In this document: positions 1 through 9,857 of the stretch, piece by piece
Numbering within the stretch: position 1 is the first letter of the stretch
Layout of the letters: the number at the start of each line of letters is the position of its first letter
Assembly: GCA_001970855.1 (NCBI GenBank)
Contig: LSSN01005606.1
Location: 1-20,005, forward strand
From: Smittium culicis
Taxonomy: Eukaryota; Kickxellomycota; Harpellomycetes; Harpellales; Legeriomycetaceae
Direction of reading: 5' to 3'
Length of the DNA: 20,005 nt
The notes under the pieces: generated by a model
Told to the model about the DNA's origin: nothing
What the model saw: the letters and a program-made list of their open reading frames with translations, nothing else
The model's database searches: none
Translations under genes and position numbers: made by a program

Positions 1-1496
1 TCGGGAGACCGGGTTAGAGGGCCCTTTTCGAAGCGTATGAGCATTCTGAAGATTATAGGGACGATAATAGTCAAGATGACCAAAGCAATAGCGGGGATTA
101 GACCTTTAAGTATTCCTTTAACAGATGTTGGTAGATCGTTGACCCATTTGAATGCAGAGAAGCTGGCCAAAGTATCGAAGTTAGCAACAAGAGAGACAAA
201 ACCGGTGGGGATAATCCATAGTAGTATGACAGCTAAACTGATGGCGTAGGAGATGAGCTTTCTGATATGCTGGGTAAATTGGGGCACGGCAAGATTGTGC
301 CATACAATGTCGTTTTGGTCGACGTCTTCAATAGAAACGGTCAAGAAAGAAGGCTTGGTGACGATATTTTTGAGGCCGGAGTTTCGGTTAGCAAAGATGT
401 GGGCTTGCTGGACGGTTTTGAAAACGAGGAAAGCAGAAAGGGTTTTAGGCTGGGAGTCGTATTCGGGCTTCTTTTCATCAATGAGGGTATTGTGAGAAAC
501 GATTTTAGAAGTAGCATGCTCGATGATATCAACCTTTTTACCGAACAGGCCCAAGAAACCAAGTTTCATTTGTTTGCGTTTAATTACGACATTTTTAGCT
601 TTTGGATTTTTTTCTTTTGCGATTTGAGATTTCTTTTCAAGCCTAGCAATACGGGCTAGTTCGGATTCAAGGGCTAGGTGGAGTTTATTTCTTTCTGTGT
701 AAGGCTCAAAAAGAATCGATTCGTCGTTTACAGGGAATATTTGAGTACCGGGAGGAATTCTGTCGCCCAATTCAGCTGTTATTTGCTCGGAGGTGTTTTT
801 GTCAGCAGGGATTCCAGAGACTAAAACGGTTACAGATCGTAGAGTTTCCAGGTAATTAGGAGAATTCAAATATTTTTGTCTGAGCGAGACAGCTTTATTG
901 GCGCTTATGAAGTTCGCAAATATAATGATAACTACAGGTAAAAATGAGGTGTTAATGGGGGGTTAAATATATTAGTAAGGGGTGTTTTTTTAAGAGGAAA
1001 GAGATGGGGGCTTACATGAGAATAAGATTGTGCAAAACAAATGAGCCCAAAGTCGATTCGGATCGTTTATAGTGTTGCTTATAGTGAGAGAGTCTAAGCC
1101 TGGTTGATTGCCGTTGGAAGTGACGTTGATAGGAATCAGGATGACAATGGCGAAGAAGGAGAAGATGCAAAACAAGATAAGATTCTGTTTTATGATGTAA
1201 AGTATCATGTAGCCGTCGGTACCGCAGTATTTGATGAAATCATTTTTAGAAAATTTAAATAAGGGTTTGAACCAGCCAAAAAAGGAGCGCGGGAGGGGAT
1301 TAGGACGGGAGTCTTTATTTTTTGAGAACGAGCGAGGGGAGTAGAAATACTTGTTTCTAACTCTTAGGTAGCAAAAAATGAGGATAAAAATGGCGTTGAT
1401 AACCAAGTTAAAAACTAGGGAGGATATGAAAGTAGAAACAGAGGAGTTGTTATCCAGCTCCTTTGCTCTACCGATCTGTTTTATATCTTTATCCAT
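1..1496 (-). CDS. CSC1/OSCA/TMEM63-type osmosensitive cation channel, N-terminal part (cut by window edge)
   Basis: Two exons on the minus strand: 1496-1016 and 931-1, joined by an 84-nt intron (donor GTAAGC at 1015, acceptor TGTAG ending at 932). The join restores TTT and reads LWAHLFCTILFSFIIIFANF across the junction, the expected third helix. An in-frame TGA lies two codons before the ATG. The 470 visible residues follow the family order: first helix about 22-45, short loop with FFGWFKPLFKFSKNDFIKYC, second helix about 100-125 ending ILIPINVT, third helix about 150-180, then a long cytosolic domain (about 190-370) with LRSVTVLVSGIP and an AFLVFKTVQQAHIFANR RRM-like core, then two more helices (LAVILLWIIPTGFVSL and LVILTIIVPIIFRML). 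Family members are mechanically or osmotically gated Ca2+-permeable channels and are usually 700-1000 aa, so roughly half is missing to the left. Which paralogue (Csc1, Rsn1, Phm7) cannot be decided. Family assignment is firm; ion selectivity is inferred. Confidence 0.9.
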
Positions 1497-2160
1497 CGCT
1501 CACGTTTAATGTTGTATTCAAGTTTGTACTCTATTGACTACTATTGGAGTAAGAGAAAAAGGACTATAAAGGAATTATTTTATACAAAAAAAAATTTTTT
1601 TTTTTTTCGAAAGCGAATTAGAGGGAGCGGGAAGAAAGTGACCAAGGGTATATATAATAAAAAAAAATAGCGATAGATTAATATAATATTCAGCGAGGAA
1701 GAGTTTAGGGTGAAGAAGTTGATATAAGTAAGGAGCAGGTGGGAGTAGCTTAAAGTGGTGTAAAGTATAATGGTGTTTGAAGCTGTTGCTTAATGCTGTG
1801 ATAGTGAGTTGCAGAGTCTAGAACAGAGGTATATTAAAAAAAGATAATTAAAAAATATATCAGAGTTTTTCAAGTGTTGTATAGTTTTCAAAGAGAGAAA
1901 ATTTAAAGTTGGAAGGGAATATTGAATAAAAAATATGCGGAGGCAGAGTTGAAAAAAAAAAGCGGAGAAGTTTGGGTTATATAATAACAGATTGGATTGA
2001 TAGATATAATATATCTATTTGGTTTGCGGGCTTTTGGTGTGGAAGGAAAATGTTGGTATTAAGGGCAGATATAGTGGCGGAGACTGACTGACTGCTGTTG
2101 GTAGTTGAGAACAGGAATTGGCATGTGTGATTTTCAAGTAAAAGCATAGCGAGTATTCCC
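1497..2160 (-). promoter_or_regulatory. upstream region of the CSC1-type gene, pyrimidine-rich on the sense strand
   Basis: No reading frame of note. The plus strand is strongly purine-rich (for example GAAGAAAGTG, GCGAGGAAGAG, AAGGAGCAGGTGGGAG), so the sense strand of the minus-strand channel gene is pyrimidine-rich, like the leader in front of the flippase. An A-run/T-run junction at about 1587-1608 is a likely nucleosome-poor element. No transcription start can be placed. Confidence 0.35.
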
Positions 2161-2740
2161 ATTGATTTTTTTATTTATTTTATTTTAGTTTTTATAGCCA
2201 GTTTGTGGATTTTTGAAGCGATTAGGACTTTCTTAGCAGGTATCTGCGCTATTATCGCTGTTGCTTTGCGCCGTAATTATCGTTCTTGTTAGCCGAAAAC
2301 GCTTCAGCTTTTTTCTCCGCTTATCCTCTAACCAGGATTTATCGATCTTTCTGGTCCATAAATGGCCTTAGATATGCATTTGTGCTGCCCAATTAGACGG
2401 TCTGCTGATTCGCTTGTTTCTTGTGTAATTTCCCGGCAGATTTAGGCTTTTCTGTCGTTTGAAGCTATTGGCCGCTTAGTTGTCATTTATAAGGGTCAAA
2501 TAAGTGTCGCATATACTGCGTTATTTGTGTAATATAAATTAGGCGCTTTAACCCTTATAGGCAGCAATCTCGATTGAACAGCAGTTTCCGGCCATTCAAT
2601 CATATTCTGCCTGTTTGTTGGGCGTAGAGTTATGAAGCCCTGGTTCAATGTACTCTGCCCTCCCAGTGTGGCCTGATCCGATTCCCACTGCATAAGCACA
2701 AATCAATCTGCTTTATAATTATCGCCCATTGATAATTCGG
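2161..2740. other. GC-richer intergenic block, no gene recognised
   Basis: This ~580-bp block is visibly richer in G and C than the DNA on either side. It has no domain-bearing frame; the longest minus-strand frame (2496-2699, 67 aa) matches nothing I know. It holds a CCAAT-type motif at 2464 and a 13-bp inverted repeat with one mismatch (TATAAGGGTCAAA at 2488-2500, TTTAACCCTTATA at 2547-2559). It could be the distal promoter of the channel gene, an untranslated exon, or an old element. Confidence 0.3.
2464..2475 (-). promoter_or_regulatory. extended CCAAT box (GCGGCCAATAGC on the minus strand)
   Basis: The minus strand reads GCGGCCAATAGC about 970 nt upstream of the channel start codon. The core GGCCAATA recurs upstream of RPA43 and in the TAF9/cyclophilin promoter. 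The CCAAT-binding complex (NF-Y/HAP) recognises CCAAT in fungi; binding here is inference. Confidence 0.35.
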
Positions 2741-3492
2741 CTTAGGTTATTATTAACTATTATCTCCAAAGAGTATCTTAAGCGCAGGTTTCTAAATGAT
2801 CCAATGCTTATTCCGCTCCAATTAGCTGAAGGAAAGTTAATGCCTTGTTTACTAATAGGTATAGTGTGCAAAAATAATCAAGTATTTCTAACAAACCGAA
2901 CATACAAACAAAGAGGTACAATAGCTGTAAATATTAGCCTGGATGTTACAAATCCTATTATAAACGATACTTTCTGCTCTTATAATAATGCACAAAAGAC
3001 CCAAAAAGTCTGATTATACTTATGACAATTATATAACTGCCAAAATACTACAATTAAAAACTTTTTGTGTTTTATAAATACCATTCAAAATAGAACTGCA
3101 AGCTACCCTAACAATTAACTACACCCTGTAACTGACCCCTCCCAAAAAAACTTATTTTATCTGCGATTCTCGTAAAATAATAATGCATAATTTCGTATTA
3201 GAATAAATATACGTAATAGCTCAAATAATCTAAAATTTTTTAATAAATTGGAAATCAAACTATCCGTATAAAAAGACTAAACTAATTTTAACTAATGTCG
3301 ATCTTTTCTTATAAAAAAAAACTGAATTAGATACTATTGAATAGCCATATTCACTCACGACAAATAAATATGTTACTCATTATTTCTAAGCCCGGAATTT
3401 CAAAAAAAATACTTGCATGTTTGCGTGTGTATACACTCACTCATCTCACCCTCTTTTATTTTATTTTATTTAGTAGAATTCCTCAACCCTAA

Positions 3493-3684
3493 TTGCATTT
3501 GATATTACATCTGATTTATCCGAGAATCATGTTTATTTTAGATGCGAAAATATATTGGATAAGAATACATTTATTAGTAACTGAAATATATAGAATATTA
3601 TCCAGTTTAGCATATAGTTCAAGACCAATTTTTGCTACTATAGACATCATAAATGCTTTTAAGCAATTCAATTTTCTTTTATAG
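3493..3684 (+). pseudogene. possible decayed copia-type reverse transcriptase fragment
   Basis: The frame ends with ILSSLAYSSRPIFATIDIIN and continues AFKQFNFLL before a stop. Copia-type reverse transcriptases have a stretch of this form around the first catalytic aspartate (pattern L..LA....PI..LDV.NAF). Only about 30 residues are comparable, the downstream sequence is full of stops, and the DNA is AT-rich enough to produce such resemblance by chance. This is a weak call. Confidence 0.25.
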
Positions 3685-4963
3685 CCGATAATAATACATA
3701 TAGTAACCACCAAAAATATCAAAATCACAGCGAAATGATTGAATGTTTTAGCATTGTTATCTTCAACGCACAGATGTAAACTCATCAACTATATTTAATG
3801 CTGGCTCACCTATCCCTCGCTTTAAAACAAGAATGAGATATAACCTAGTATTTTTCTATAATAACATATAAAATCTATCTTGTATGAGTGATTCTTTTGA
3901 GAATCAGAGTTTTTTTACTATAAAACTATTGGTTATACTAGGTATTATATTCAATAATATTTACTAGCTCAATAAAATCAACCCAATTTAGAACAGTAGC
4001 AAAAGTTTGATAAAAAATCGCCCACTACTATATAAAAAGCCTACAATATACGTATATTTTTCAACAATGGATACTATATATCCTCGAATCACTCTACAAT
4101 TTACATCGATTGTGTAATTTCTGTGGCTTTAAACCTTATATTTATGCGATTTTCAAAATCATTAAATAAAGTGCAACAAAAGCTCGTTTTCATTATTTAA
4201 CTTTTTTTCTTTTCTTGATTGTAGTTAATTAAATTGTAATGTCCTCAATTCCACTTGGTTCCATTTTTATCATTGGCTACACTCTGCATTTATTATAGAT
4301 TAACCTCACCCCCGTCTCCCCATTTTCAACAATGTTTTTTTTATTGTACAAGGTTCAGATTAAGTCTTGTGTAATTTTTTTTTTTTGGTTTATTAATATT
4401 TAGATACAATTAACTTTGATACTTATAAAAGATTATTAACCAACTTCAATACACCAATATTTTTTTGAAATCTCGTCCAGAATTCGCCTTCATACGCATT
4501 TTTTTTTTTCAAATAAAAATTCTGCGTATTTCTCAAAAGTTGAAATACTTATATAGAATATATTTTTTCAATTGAGGAGCTTTATTAGTGAGATAACAAT
4601 ACATAGTATTTTTATTCAGTTTGCCCTTCTGCATTAAAAAAACATTTAATTTGATGCCAATAGGAATCAAATAGCCCCTTTTCAGTCTCCACTTTTTTAA
4701 TTTAATTAAAACAAAATTATTGCAAGTCCAAAAAAAAATAATAATAACTACTCTATTTCGTGCTTTATCAGACATTTTATTAGCGACCATGATTTTTTAA
4801 TTCTTAATTTCTCTGACTATTAACTATAAACGCGTAATGATAAACATCAAGGTTTCTTTCTTTTAATTTTTTTGCCGTGTTGCCTTAAATCCTATACTCT
4901 CGAAAATTAGAGTATATTGATTTCATTGATTATATTAAAGCTAATATTTCATGCATGAGGTTT

Positions 4964-4987
4964 TTATTTATTTATTTATTTATTTAT
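4964..4987. repeat. (TTTA)n microsatellite
   Basis: About six consecutive TTTA units follow a short T run in the gene desert. No coding or regulatory role is evident. Confidence 0.8.
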
Positions 4988-5238
4988 TAATTAGATTTAT
5001 TTTTACCACCCAGATCCAAAAATTAAAAAAAAAAAAAAGTAATTATGGGATGTTTAACTGTGATTGCAAATATTCGCACATTTTTATATTAAATAAAAAA
5101 AAAAGGTTGAATGTTATTTAAAGCTGTATATTTAGTTTTAACATTATCATAATCATGTTTATTTATTAAAAAAATGAAATTCTAATGTTTGGTAGAAATC
5201 GAGTACCTATTAAAAATATCTAAAACTATTTTTTAAAA

Positions 5239-5735
5239 GTGAATTTTAACCCATTTTATCATGTCTTTAACCCAAACTTGGGCAAGAATCGCATTTACCG
5301 AAATTTATACCCAGAAATTCAAGATATTCGCCAAGTTTGCATTCTTTTTATAATTATAGGCATATACTGCAGATTCGAATTTCATTATCTTTTAAATTTG
5401 TTATTATTATTAAAAATTAGTTATTATACAATTCACACGATAATTATTTTTAAAACCATATCCATTAAAATTTTCCGGGTACTATATGGATTAAAAATTA
5501 TTTCAAGAACAGTTTTTATTATTAAAAATAGAAAATTTAGGTACTTTATATGGTGTACTCGAGTTTCAGATAATAACCTTTAATCTCGATTTAGTTATTA
5601 CATAGCAAGGCTAAATTTTATTAAGGCGTGTCTAAAAAATAGCCAACAGCACATCAAGTCTTTTTTTTATAAGCGATTTAATGTCAGTATAAATACTATT
5701 TATAAATTTGACGCGATAAGCTTTAAATGTTAAAT
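5239..5735 (+). pseudogene. degenerate Ty1/copia reverse transcriptase relic
   Basis: A 114-codon open stretch (5239-5580), one stop at 5581-5583, and then about 45 more codons in the same frame read like a mutated copia reverse transcriptase. Landmarks in order: FNPNLG..IYRNLYPEI (family GFxQxxGIDYxETYAPV), DIRQVCILFIIIGIYCRFEF (family TIRxLLALAxxYxxEIH), RVLYGLKIISR (family ALYGLKQSPR, the most diagnostic block), FIWCTRVSDNNL (family GFxxSxSDxCL), and after the stop LKNSQQHIKSFFYKRFNVS (the segment after the YVDD loop). The catalytic aspartates are not recognisable. Several changes, such as A to V, P to S and A to T, fit C-to-T or G-to-A transitions. No LTR, integrase or RNase H was found nearby. 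Family placement rests on motif order read by eye. Confidence 0.55.
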
Positions 5736-6312
5736 AAGCCAGATTCAATAGTGTAAATGTTAATTTACTAAGTTAAAAATATAGATAATATTTTCAGAAT
5801 TCAGAAATATCATCTTATAATACTTCACTACTAAAAGCACTACTTATAAAGTAAAACTCTAAGCTTAAATAACTTCGTTTCAAACCATTAGAAAAAAAAT
5901 CATTTCGCTATTTTAAAAAACCAAGAATAGTTTTTTTTATTTAATAACTTGAAAATTTTTGATAGAGTTCAAGATTTCATATACTACTGAATTTTATTTA
6001 AAATAGCGTCCAAGTTAAATCAAAAAAATTTTATTAATATAGTATCTATATTAGAAAATTTCCTTTTTTAAACTATTTATTCAAACCACATTTTTCTAAT
6101 TGAACATCGATACTTTATGGAAAAATGATAATCAAAAATTTCTAATCTAAATTCATTTATATAGCATCGAAATCTGCAAATAGCCAAGTATAAATCCAAT
6201 CCGATTTCATTATTAAATTACACTTTTATTAAAGAATTGACATACATTTCAATCAATGTTCAATAAATTCATAAATCCACCAGAGTGTAAATTACTGTTT
6301 TTAATTTGGCAA

Positions 6313-6362
6313 GATAAAAAAAAAGGTATAGTATACAGTTTTTCTATACTCTTAATTTTATC
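6313..6362. repeat. imperfect inverted repeat (hairpin) in the gene desert
   Basis: Arms 6313-6331 and 6344-6362 pair at 15 of 19 positions around a 12-nt loop; the ends are GATAAAA and TTTTATC with a GTATAG/CTATAC inner stem. In DNA this AT-rich such stems are common, so no function is proposed. Confidence 0.4.
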
Positions 6363-6958
6363 CTCATTCGGTAAAAGGAAAAACTTACATACACACGCCA
6401 GTCGCTAATTTTTATACGCTTTTATCATTTTTAAATTAGAAAGCGAAATTTCATCGAAATTATAAAAGAGGAAGAAAAGAGTGCTCATGAAATTATATCT
6501 TAATGAAGATTTTTTCGCATTTTACAGCTTAAACGTCGTCGGGCCTATTGTGTTATAAGCGTTATAATTACTATGCGAGTTGCAATGAGTATAAATTAGA
6601 TTTAATGATTAAAGATTTTTCAGAGAGGTTTATTGGGAAATAGAGACGTGTGTATCTTTTAAATAGTAATTTGGTATACTGACACAGTCAATTTTATTAT
6701 TAATTTTTCAGGCGTATGATTAAAGAGATAGATAAAAAGGCATAAAAACTATGTTTGATGTACAAGTAAAATGTTGCTAATTTATTCACCTTGTATATGC
6801 GATTGATTCTATGAATTTCTTTTATTGGAAGGTTATTGTGGTTAATAACTATTAAAAATATTTTGTAAATTTAATTAATTCTAAGTAAAGATCAGAAACT
6901 ATTTGACGATTATATAAAATGAATACCTAAAAATGATTGGGAATGAAAGAAGTAGTTT

Positions 6959-6968
6959 GGCCAATAAG
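6959..6968 (+). promoter_or_regulatory. extended CCAAT box (GGCCAATAAG) upstream of RPA43
   Basis: GGCCAATAAG lies about 450 nt upstream of the RPA43 ATG in sense orientation and stands out in very AT-rich surroundings. It shares the GGCCAATA core with sites at 2464 and 18811. Binding by a CCAAT complex is inferred. Confidence 0.35.
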
Positions 6969-7420
6969 TGTATGTACTCAATAATAACAATAAATAGATA
7001 CAGTTTATAGGCTAAAGAAATATGTAAAAAAAATTTTTTATTAGTTGTTGATTTGATCAAAGAAAAAAAAAACATCAATAGGTATATTAGATCAAAAATA
7101 ACAATAATCTGTAGGTACCAAAAATCTGAAAACAGCAGAGTTTTTTACTACTATAGCTTTAAAAAAAAAAATTTTTTTTTTTGATTAGATTTGAAGGCAC
7201 TAATTTTCTTTATAATTGGTATCTAAAAAAAAAAGAGTTTAGTTTTATACATACGACACTTTTATTCGTTCAATAATATATATGCATCAACAGTAACTAC
7301 AAGAAATCGATTACATTTATTTATTTTTACTTTTTTGCTAATCCGATTAAAGAGTAGAACGTAAACGTATTGTGTCTAAGAGGCGTGTAAATAGAAATAT
7401 TATATAAAATATAGGATTAA

Positions 7421-8821
7421 ATGAAGAGAAAAAGTTCCGAGAAGAAATCAAAAGAGATTGTGGAGACTGAGCAAGTTGCTGCAGCTCAGGAAGAGAAAAA
7501 AGTCGATGTCAATGAAGTAGTTGCTGAAGCTGAAACGAAGAAAACGAAAAAGCCACGAAAATCCAAAAAAGAGAAATCGTCTAAATCAAAGAAAGATGGC
7601 GACGATGCTGTAATTGCCGAGTCTGCAGCCGAAGCAAGCAAAGAAGGTGAGATCTCTCAGTCCGAAGCAGCAGCTGGTAGCACACAAGCCAATCCTAGCG
7701 CTGAAAAGAGCGAAGATAAAGGTAGCGCAGTAGTGAGGATGGATATCGAGTCAGAAACTAAAGTCAGCGAGCCGGCGTTTGGGGAAATAGATTTTGACGA
7801 TTCGTTTACTAAGGTTCTTGAGGAGGAGTACAATTTCAACAAGGATGCGGACTACAAGGTCCTCAAATCGTCTGACTTTGTTAATATCAGAGGCAAACTG
7901 CTAATAACGTTGCCCCCATTACTGCTACAAAAGCCCGACCAAGGTGTGTATGAGACATTGAACGGTATGCTGCTGAAATATATCCCGCAACTGTCGGGTG
8001 TTCTAGTCTCGTTCAGCCAAGTCAGATACGAAAGTTCGTTTGGAAAATTAATGTACGATTATCCATATCTCCTATTTGAAGTATCTGCGGAATTCTTGGT
8101 CTGGAGACCACTAAGAGGACTACGACTAAGTAAGCAAAACGCTTTTTTATATTAACACTTATACTATTATACATCAAAATAGGTTTACTTACTTATTTTT
8201 TATTTTGTTTATTTTTTGGTTAATTGTGGGATTTTAGGGGGTGTTGTGAATATCCAGTCGCAATCGCATATAGGTATTCTAGTATACAACATATTTAACG
8301 CATCAATTCCAAGAAAGAATATCGACAAGGCGAAATACATGTGGGTTGAATTTGAAGAGCCGATTATCGAAGAGGTGGCAGCAGATAGCGAAGAGAACCA
8401 ATTAGCCAGCAACAAAGATATAGCTGGACAAATAGCAGCAGATATGGCAGAGATGGAGAATAAATCTAAAGAAAAGAGCAATGAGGAAGAAATAAGCAAG
8501 GAAGACGACAGCTCAAAAGTAGAAGAAAAGGCCGATGGATCTGATGATTCAGACGAATCGAGTGAGGAGGAAGAATCTGGCGAAGGAAAAGGATCTGACG
8601 AAAAAGGCGAAGGATCAGAGGAGAAAGAAGAGGGATCTGAAGAGAAAACAGAGGAATCTGAAGAGAAAGCAGAGGGATCCGAGGAGAAGGGGGCGACGGC
8701 TACAGATGGGGAGAACCATAGTAAAATGAGGTCAATCAAGCATACAGGACAGTGGGTGAATATCTTAACAAACGAGCCGGTTGGAAGCGAGGGGTACATT
8801 GATTTCATAGTTTCAGAGTAA
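7421..8821 (+). CDS. RPA43: DNA-directed RNA polymerase I subunit RPA43 (A43)
   Basis: Two exons, 7421-8129 and 8238-8821, with a 108-nt intron (donor GTAAGC, acceptor TTTAG). The join gives RPLRGLRLRGVVNIQSQSHI without a break; predicted length is 430 aa. A TAA directly precedes the ATG. A43 pairs with a small partner (A14 in yeast) to form the Pol I stalk and contacts Rrn3, so it acts in the nucleolus on rDNA. Residues 1-125 are charged and low-complexity, with a lysine-rich KKTKKPRKSKKEKSSKSKK stretch that could be a nuclear signal. The SHS2-like N-terminal domain spans about 130-235 (RGKLLITLPPLLL, LNGMLLKYIPQLSGVLVSFS, AEFLVWRP). The OB domain begins at about 237 with SHIGILVYNIFNASIPR and resumes with HTGQWVN near the end. 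An acidic Glu/Ser/Lys insert (about 284-392) splits the OB fold; yeast A43 also has an acidic insert there. The C terminus (YIDFIVSE) stops soon after the OB strands. Confidence 0.9.
8591..8695 (+). repeat. coding 21-nt tandem repeat in RPA43 exon 2
   Basis: Five consecutive 21-nt units encode the heptads GSDEKGE, GSEEKEE, GSEEKTE, ESEEKAE and GSEEKGA. Units start at 8591, 8612, 8633, 8654 and 8675. Each differs by a few bases, so the array is not freshly made. It forms the core of the acidic insert in the OB domain and probably varies in length between strains. Confidence 0.85.
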
Positions 8822-9010
8822 GGGCTAAACCATTATATTACAAGATGTTAAATATGATTTATTTAATTATTTTAAATTTACACTTTTTATAATTATGTTT
8901 TTTTTATGGGTTATTATAGTGTGTATAGAGTAAATGATGTCATTGGTATTTCCGGGCTAATGGCATGGGACGACTAATTGAAATAAGCGTGAATTTTAAC
9001 AGCTTTTCGT
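8822..9010 (+). other. 3' flank of RPA43
   Basis: AT-rich sequence after the stop codon, with no canonical AATAAA in the first 100 nt; TTTATTTAATTATTTT may serve as an AU-rich 3' processing region. No other feature is visible. Confidence 0.3.
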
Positions 9011-9215
9011 AGAAACTTTTTTTTTAATAATTTATTTTATTATTGCAGCGATAGTTTTTTTCTTGAGCATTATATTTTAATATTACCGTAATAGTTTTTT
9101 TCTTAAATATCAACTTTTATTATTCTAAATGGATTTTTTTTTCTTAAATATCAACCTTTCTTATTCTTGATGATTTTTTCTTAAACATTGCATTTTATTA
9201 ATATATCTGGAGCAT
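9011..9215. repeat. degenerate ~40-bp tandem repeat with T-tracts
   Basis: Units built as a run of 6-9 T, then CTTRARYAT, then about 20 AT-rich bases recur with a period of 37-41 bp. Clear units begin near 9050, 9091, 9131 and 9171, and a weaker one near 9011. The shared core is ATAGTTTTTTTCTTAAATAT (units 1 and 2) and TTTTTTCTTAAATATCAAC (units 2 and 3). The array sits between the RPA43 3' end and the MITE cluster. Confidence 0.7.
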
Positions 9216-9254
9216 TTTTTATATAAAAATACATTTATTTAATACTTTTTATAT

Positions 9255-9442
9255 TCCTTTCTCGCCCAACACTCTTTAAAAAATCCAAAATAATGATTCG
9301 TTTATGATTTACATGCAAGCTTATTATTTGCAGCTATTCAACAATAAACCAATGATTAAAATATCTACGATAAAAAGTATTTTAATTGAATCTAATTTGC
9401 TATATTTGGTAGATCAAAAATAATCTACCGCCCGTGAAAGGG
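9255..9442 (+). mobile_element. MITE-like element copy 1 (~188 bp, piggyBac-like ends)
   Basis: The copy starts TCCTTTCTCGCCCAACACTC and ends GCCCGTGAAAGGG, followed by CTAA. Its reverse complement aligns from end to end with copy 3: the outer CGCCCAACACTC and the inner CCGTGAAAGGG are exact, and ATGATTCGTTTAT, TATTATTTGC and GCTATATTT are conserved inside. Short ends of the form CCCTTT..AAAGGG next to TTAA-type sites are known from the piggyBac superfamily. No transposase is encoded, so it would be non-autonomous. The left flank is decayed (ATAT instead of TTAA). Confidence 0.65.
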
Positions 9443-9473
9443 CTAAGATATGTACAATTGCGATATTTTTTAA

Positions 9474-9664
9474 CCATTTACGGAGCCAACACTACTAATC
9501 TATAATAAAAATCATAATTGGGCAAGTCTATTTTATATCATTTGTTATTGGTCACATAAGTGTAAATAGCCAATAATAAATTGAAATAGTAAATTGATTC
9601 ATTAGATTTTCATTTGTTTGGATAATTTTGAAAGTTCAAAAAAAGTCAACCGCTCTTGAATGGG
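9474..9664 (+). mobile_element. MITE-like element copy 2 (191 bp, TTAA on both sides)
   Basis: TTAA at 9470-9473 is followed by CCATTTACGGAGCCAACACT, and the copy ends CAACCGCTCTTGAATGGG followed by TTAA at 9665-9668. Both ends match copy 1 in the same orientation (CGCCCAACACTC; CTACCGCCCGTGAAAGGG) with several substitutions. Length agrees with copies 1 and 3. The interior is the most diverged of the three but keeps blocks such as TAGCCAATAATAAA and TTTGGATAATTTTG in matching places. The flanking TTAA pair is what a piggyBac-type target duplication would leave. Confidence 0.6.
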
Positions 9665-9668
9665 TTAA

Positions 9669-9857
9669 CCCTTTCACGGATGATAGGCTATCTTTTATCT
9701 ACAAAATATAGCCAACTACTTTCAGCTATTTTAATGTAATTTTGAGTCCTCAAGAAATATTGGCTTATTGTATTAAACCAGCAAATAATAGATTCCGTTA
9801 TAAATTATAAACGAATCATAAATTTGGCTTTTTTAACGAGTGTTGGGCGGCAAAGGG
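9669..9857 (-). mobile_element. MITE-like element copy 3 (189 bp, inverted)
   Basis: TTAA at 9665-9668, shared with copy 2, is followed by CCCTTTCACGGATGATAGG; the copy ends GAGTGTTGGGCGGCAAAGGG followed by CTAA. It is inverted relative to copies 1 and 2, so copies 1 and 3 could form a long imperfect hairpin with copy 2 in the loop. Its ends are the best preserved: both start CCCTTT when read inwards. Confidence 0.65.

Larger units (their letters stand above)
2741..7420. other. 4.7-kb AT-rich gene desert with decayed transposon sequence
   Basis: Composition is very AT-rich, with frequent stops in all frames and many A or T runs. No intact gene was found. Frames of 60-114 codons occur (for example 2729-3013 and 4533-4790), but except for the reverse-transcriptase piece around 5239 they resemble no family I recognise. 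The last few hundred bases before 7421 must hold the RPA43 promoter; TATATAAAAT lies just upstream of its ATG but too close to act as a spaced TATA box. I see no RNA gene in this stretch. Confidence 0.6.

Noticed and set aside
2263..2273. GCTTTGCGC resembling the 5' end of U4 snRNA
   Set aside because: The match ends after nine bases; no stem-loop or Sm site follows in the right order.
4533..4790. 85-aa minus-strand frame in the gene desert
   Set aside because: Lys/Asn/Ile-rich product typical of random AT-rich DNA; a faint likeness to copia integrase C-terminal blocks did not hold up.
8209..8808. 199-aa minus-strand open frame rich in Ser/Asp/Pro
   Set aside because: It is the antisense of the RPA43 acidic repeat; the SSDPS-type repeats are just the complement of the GSEEK units.
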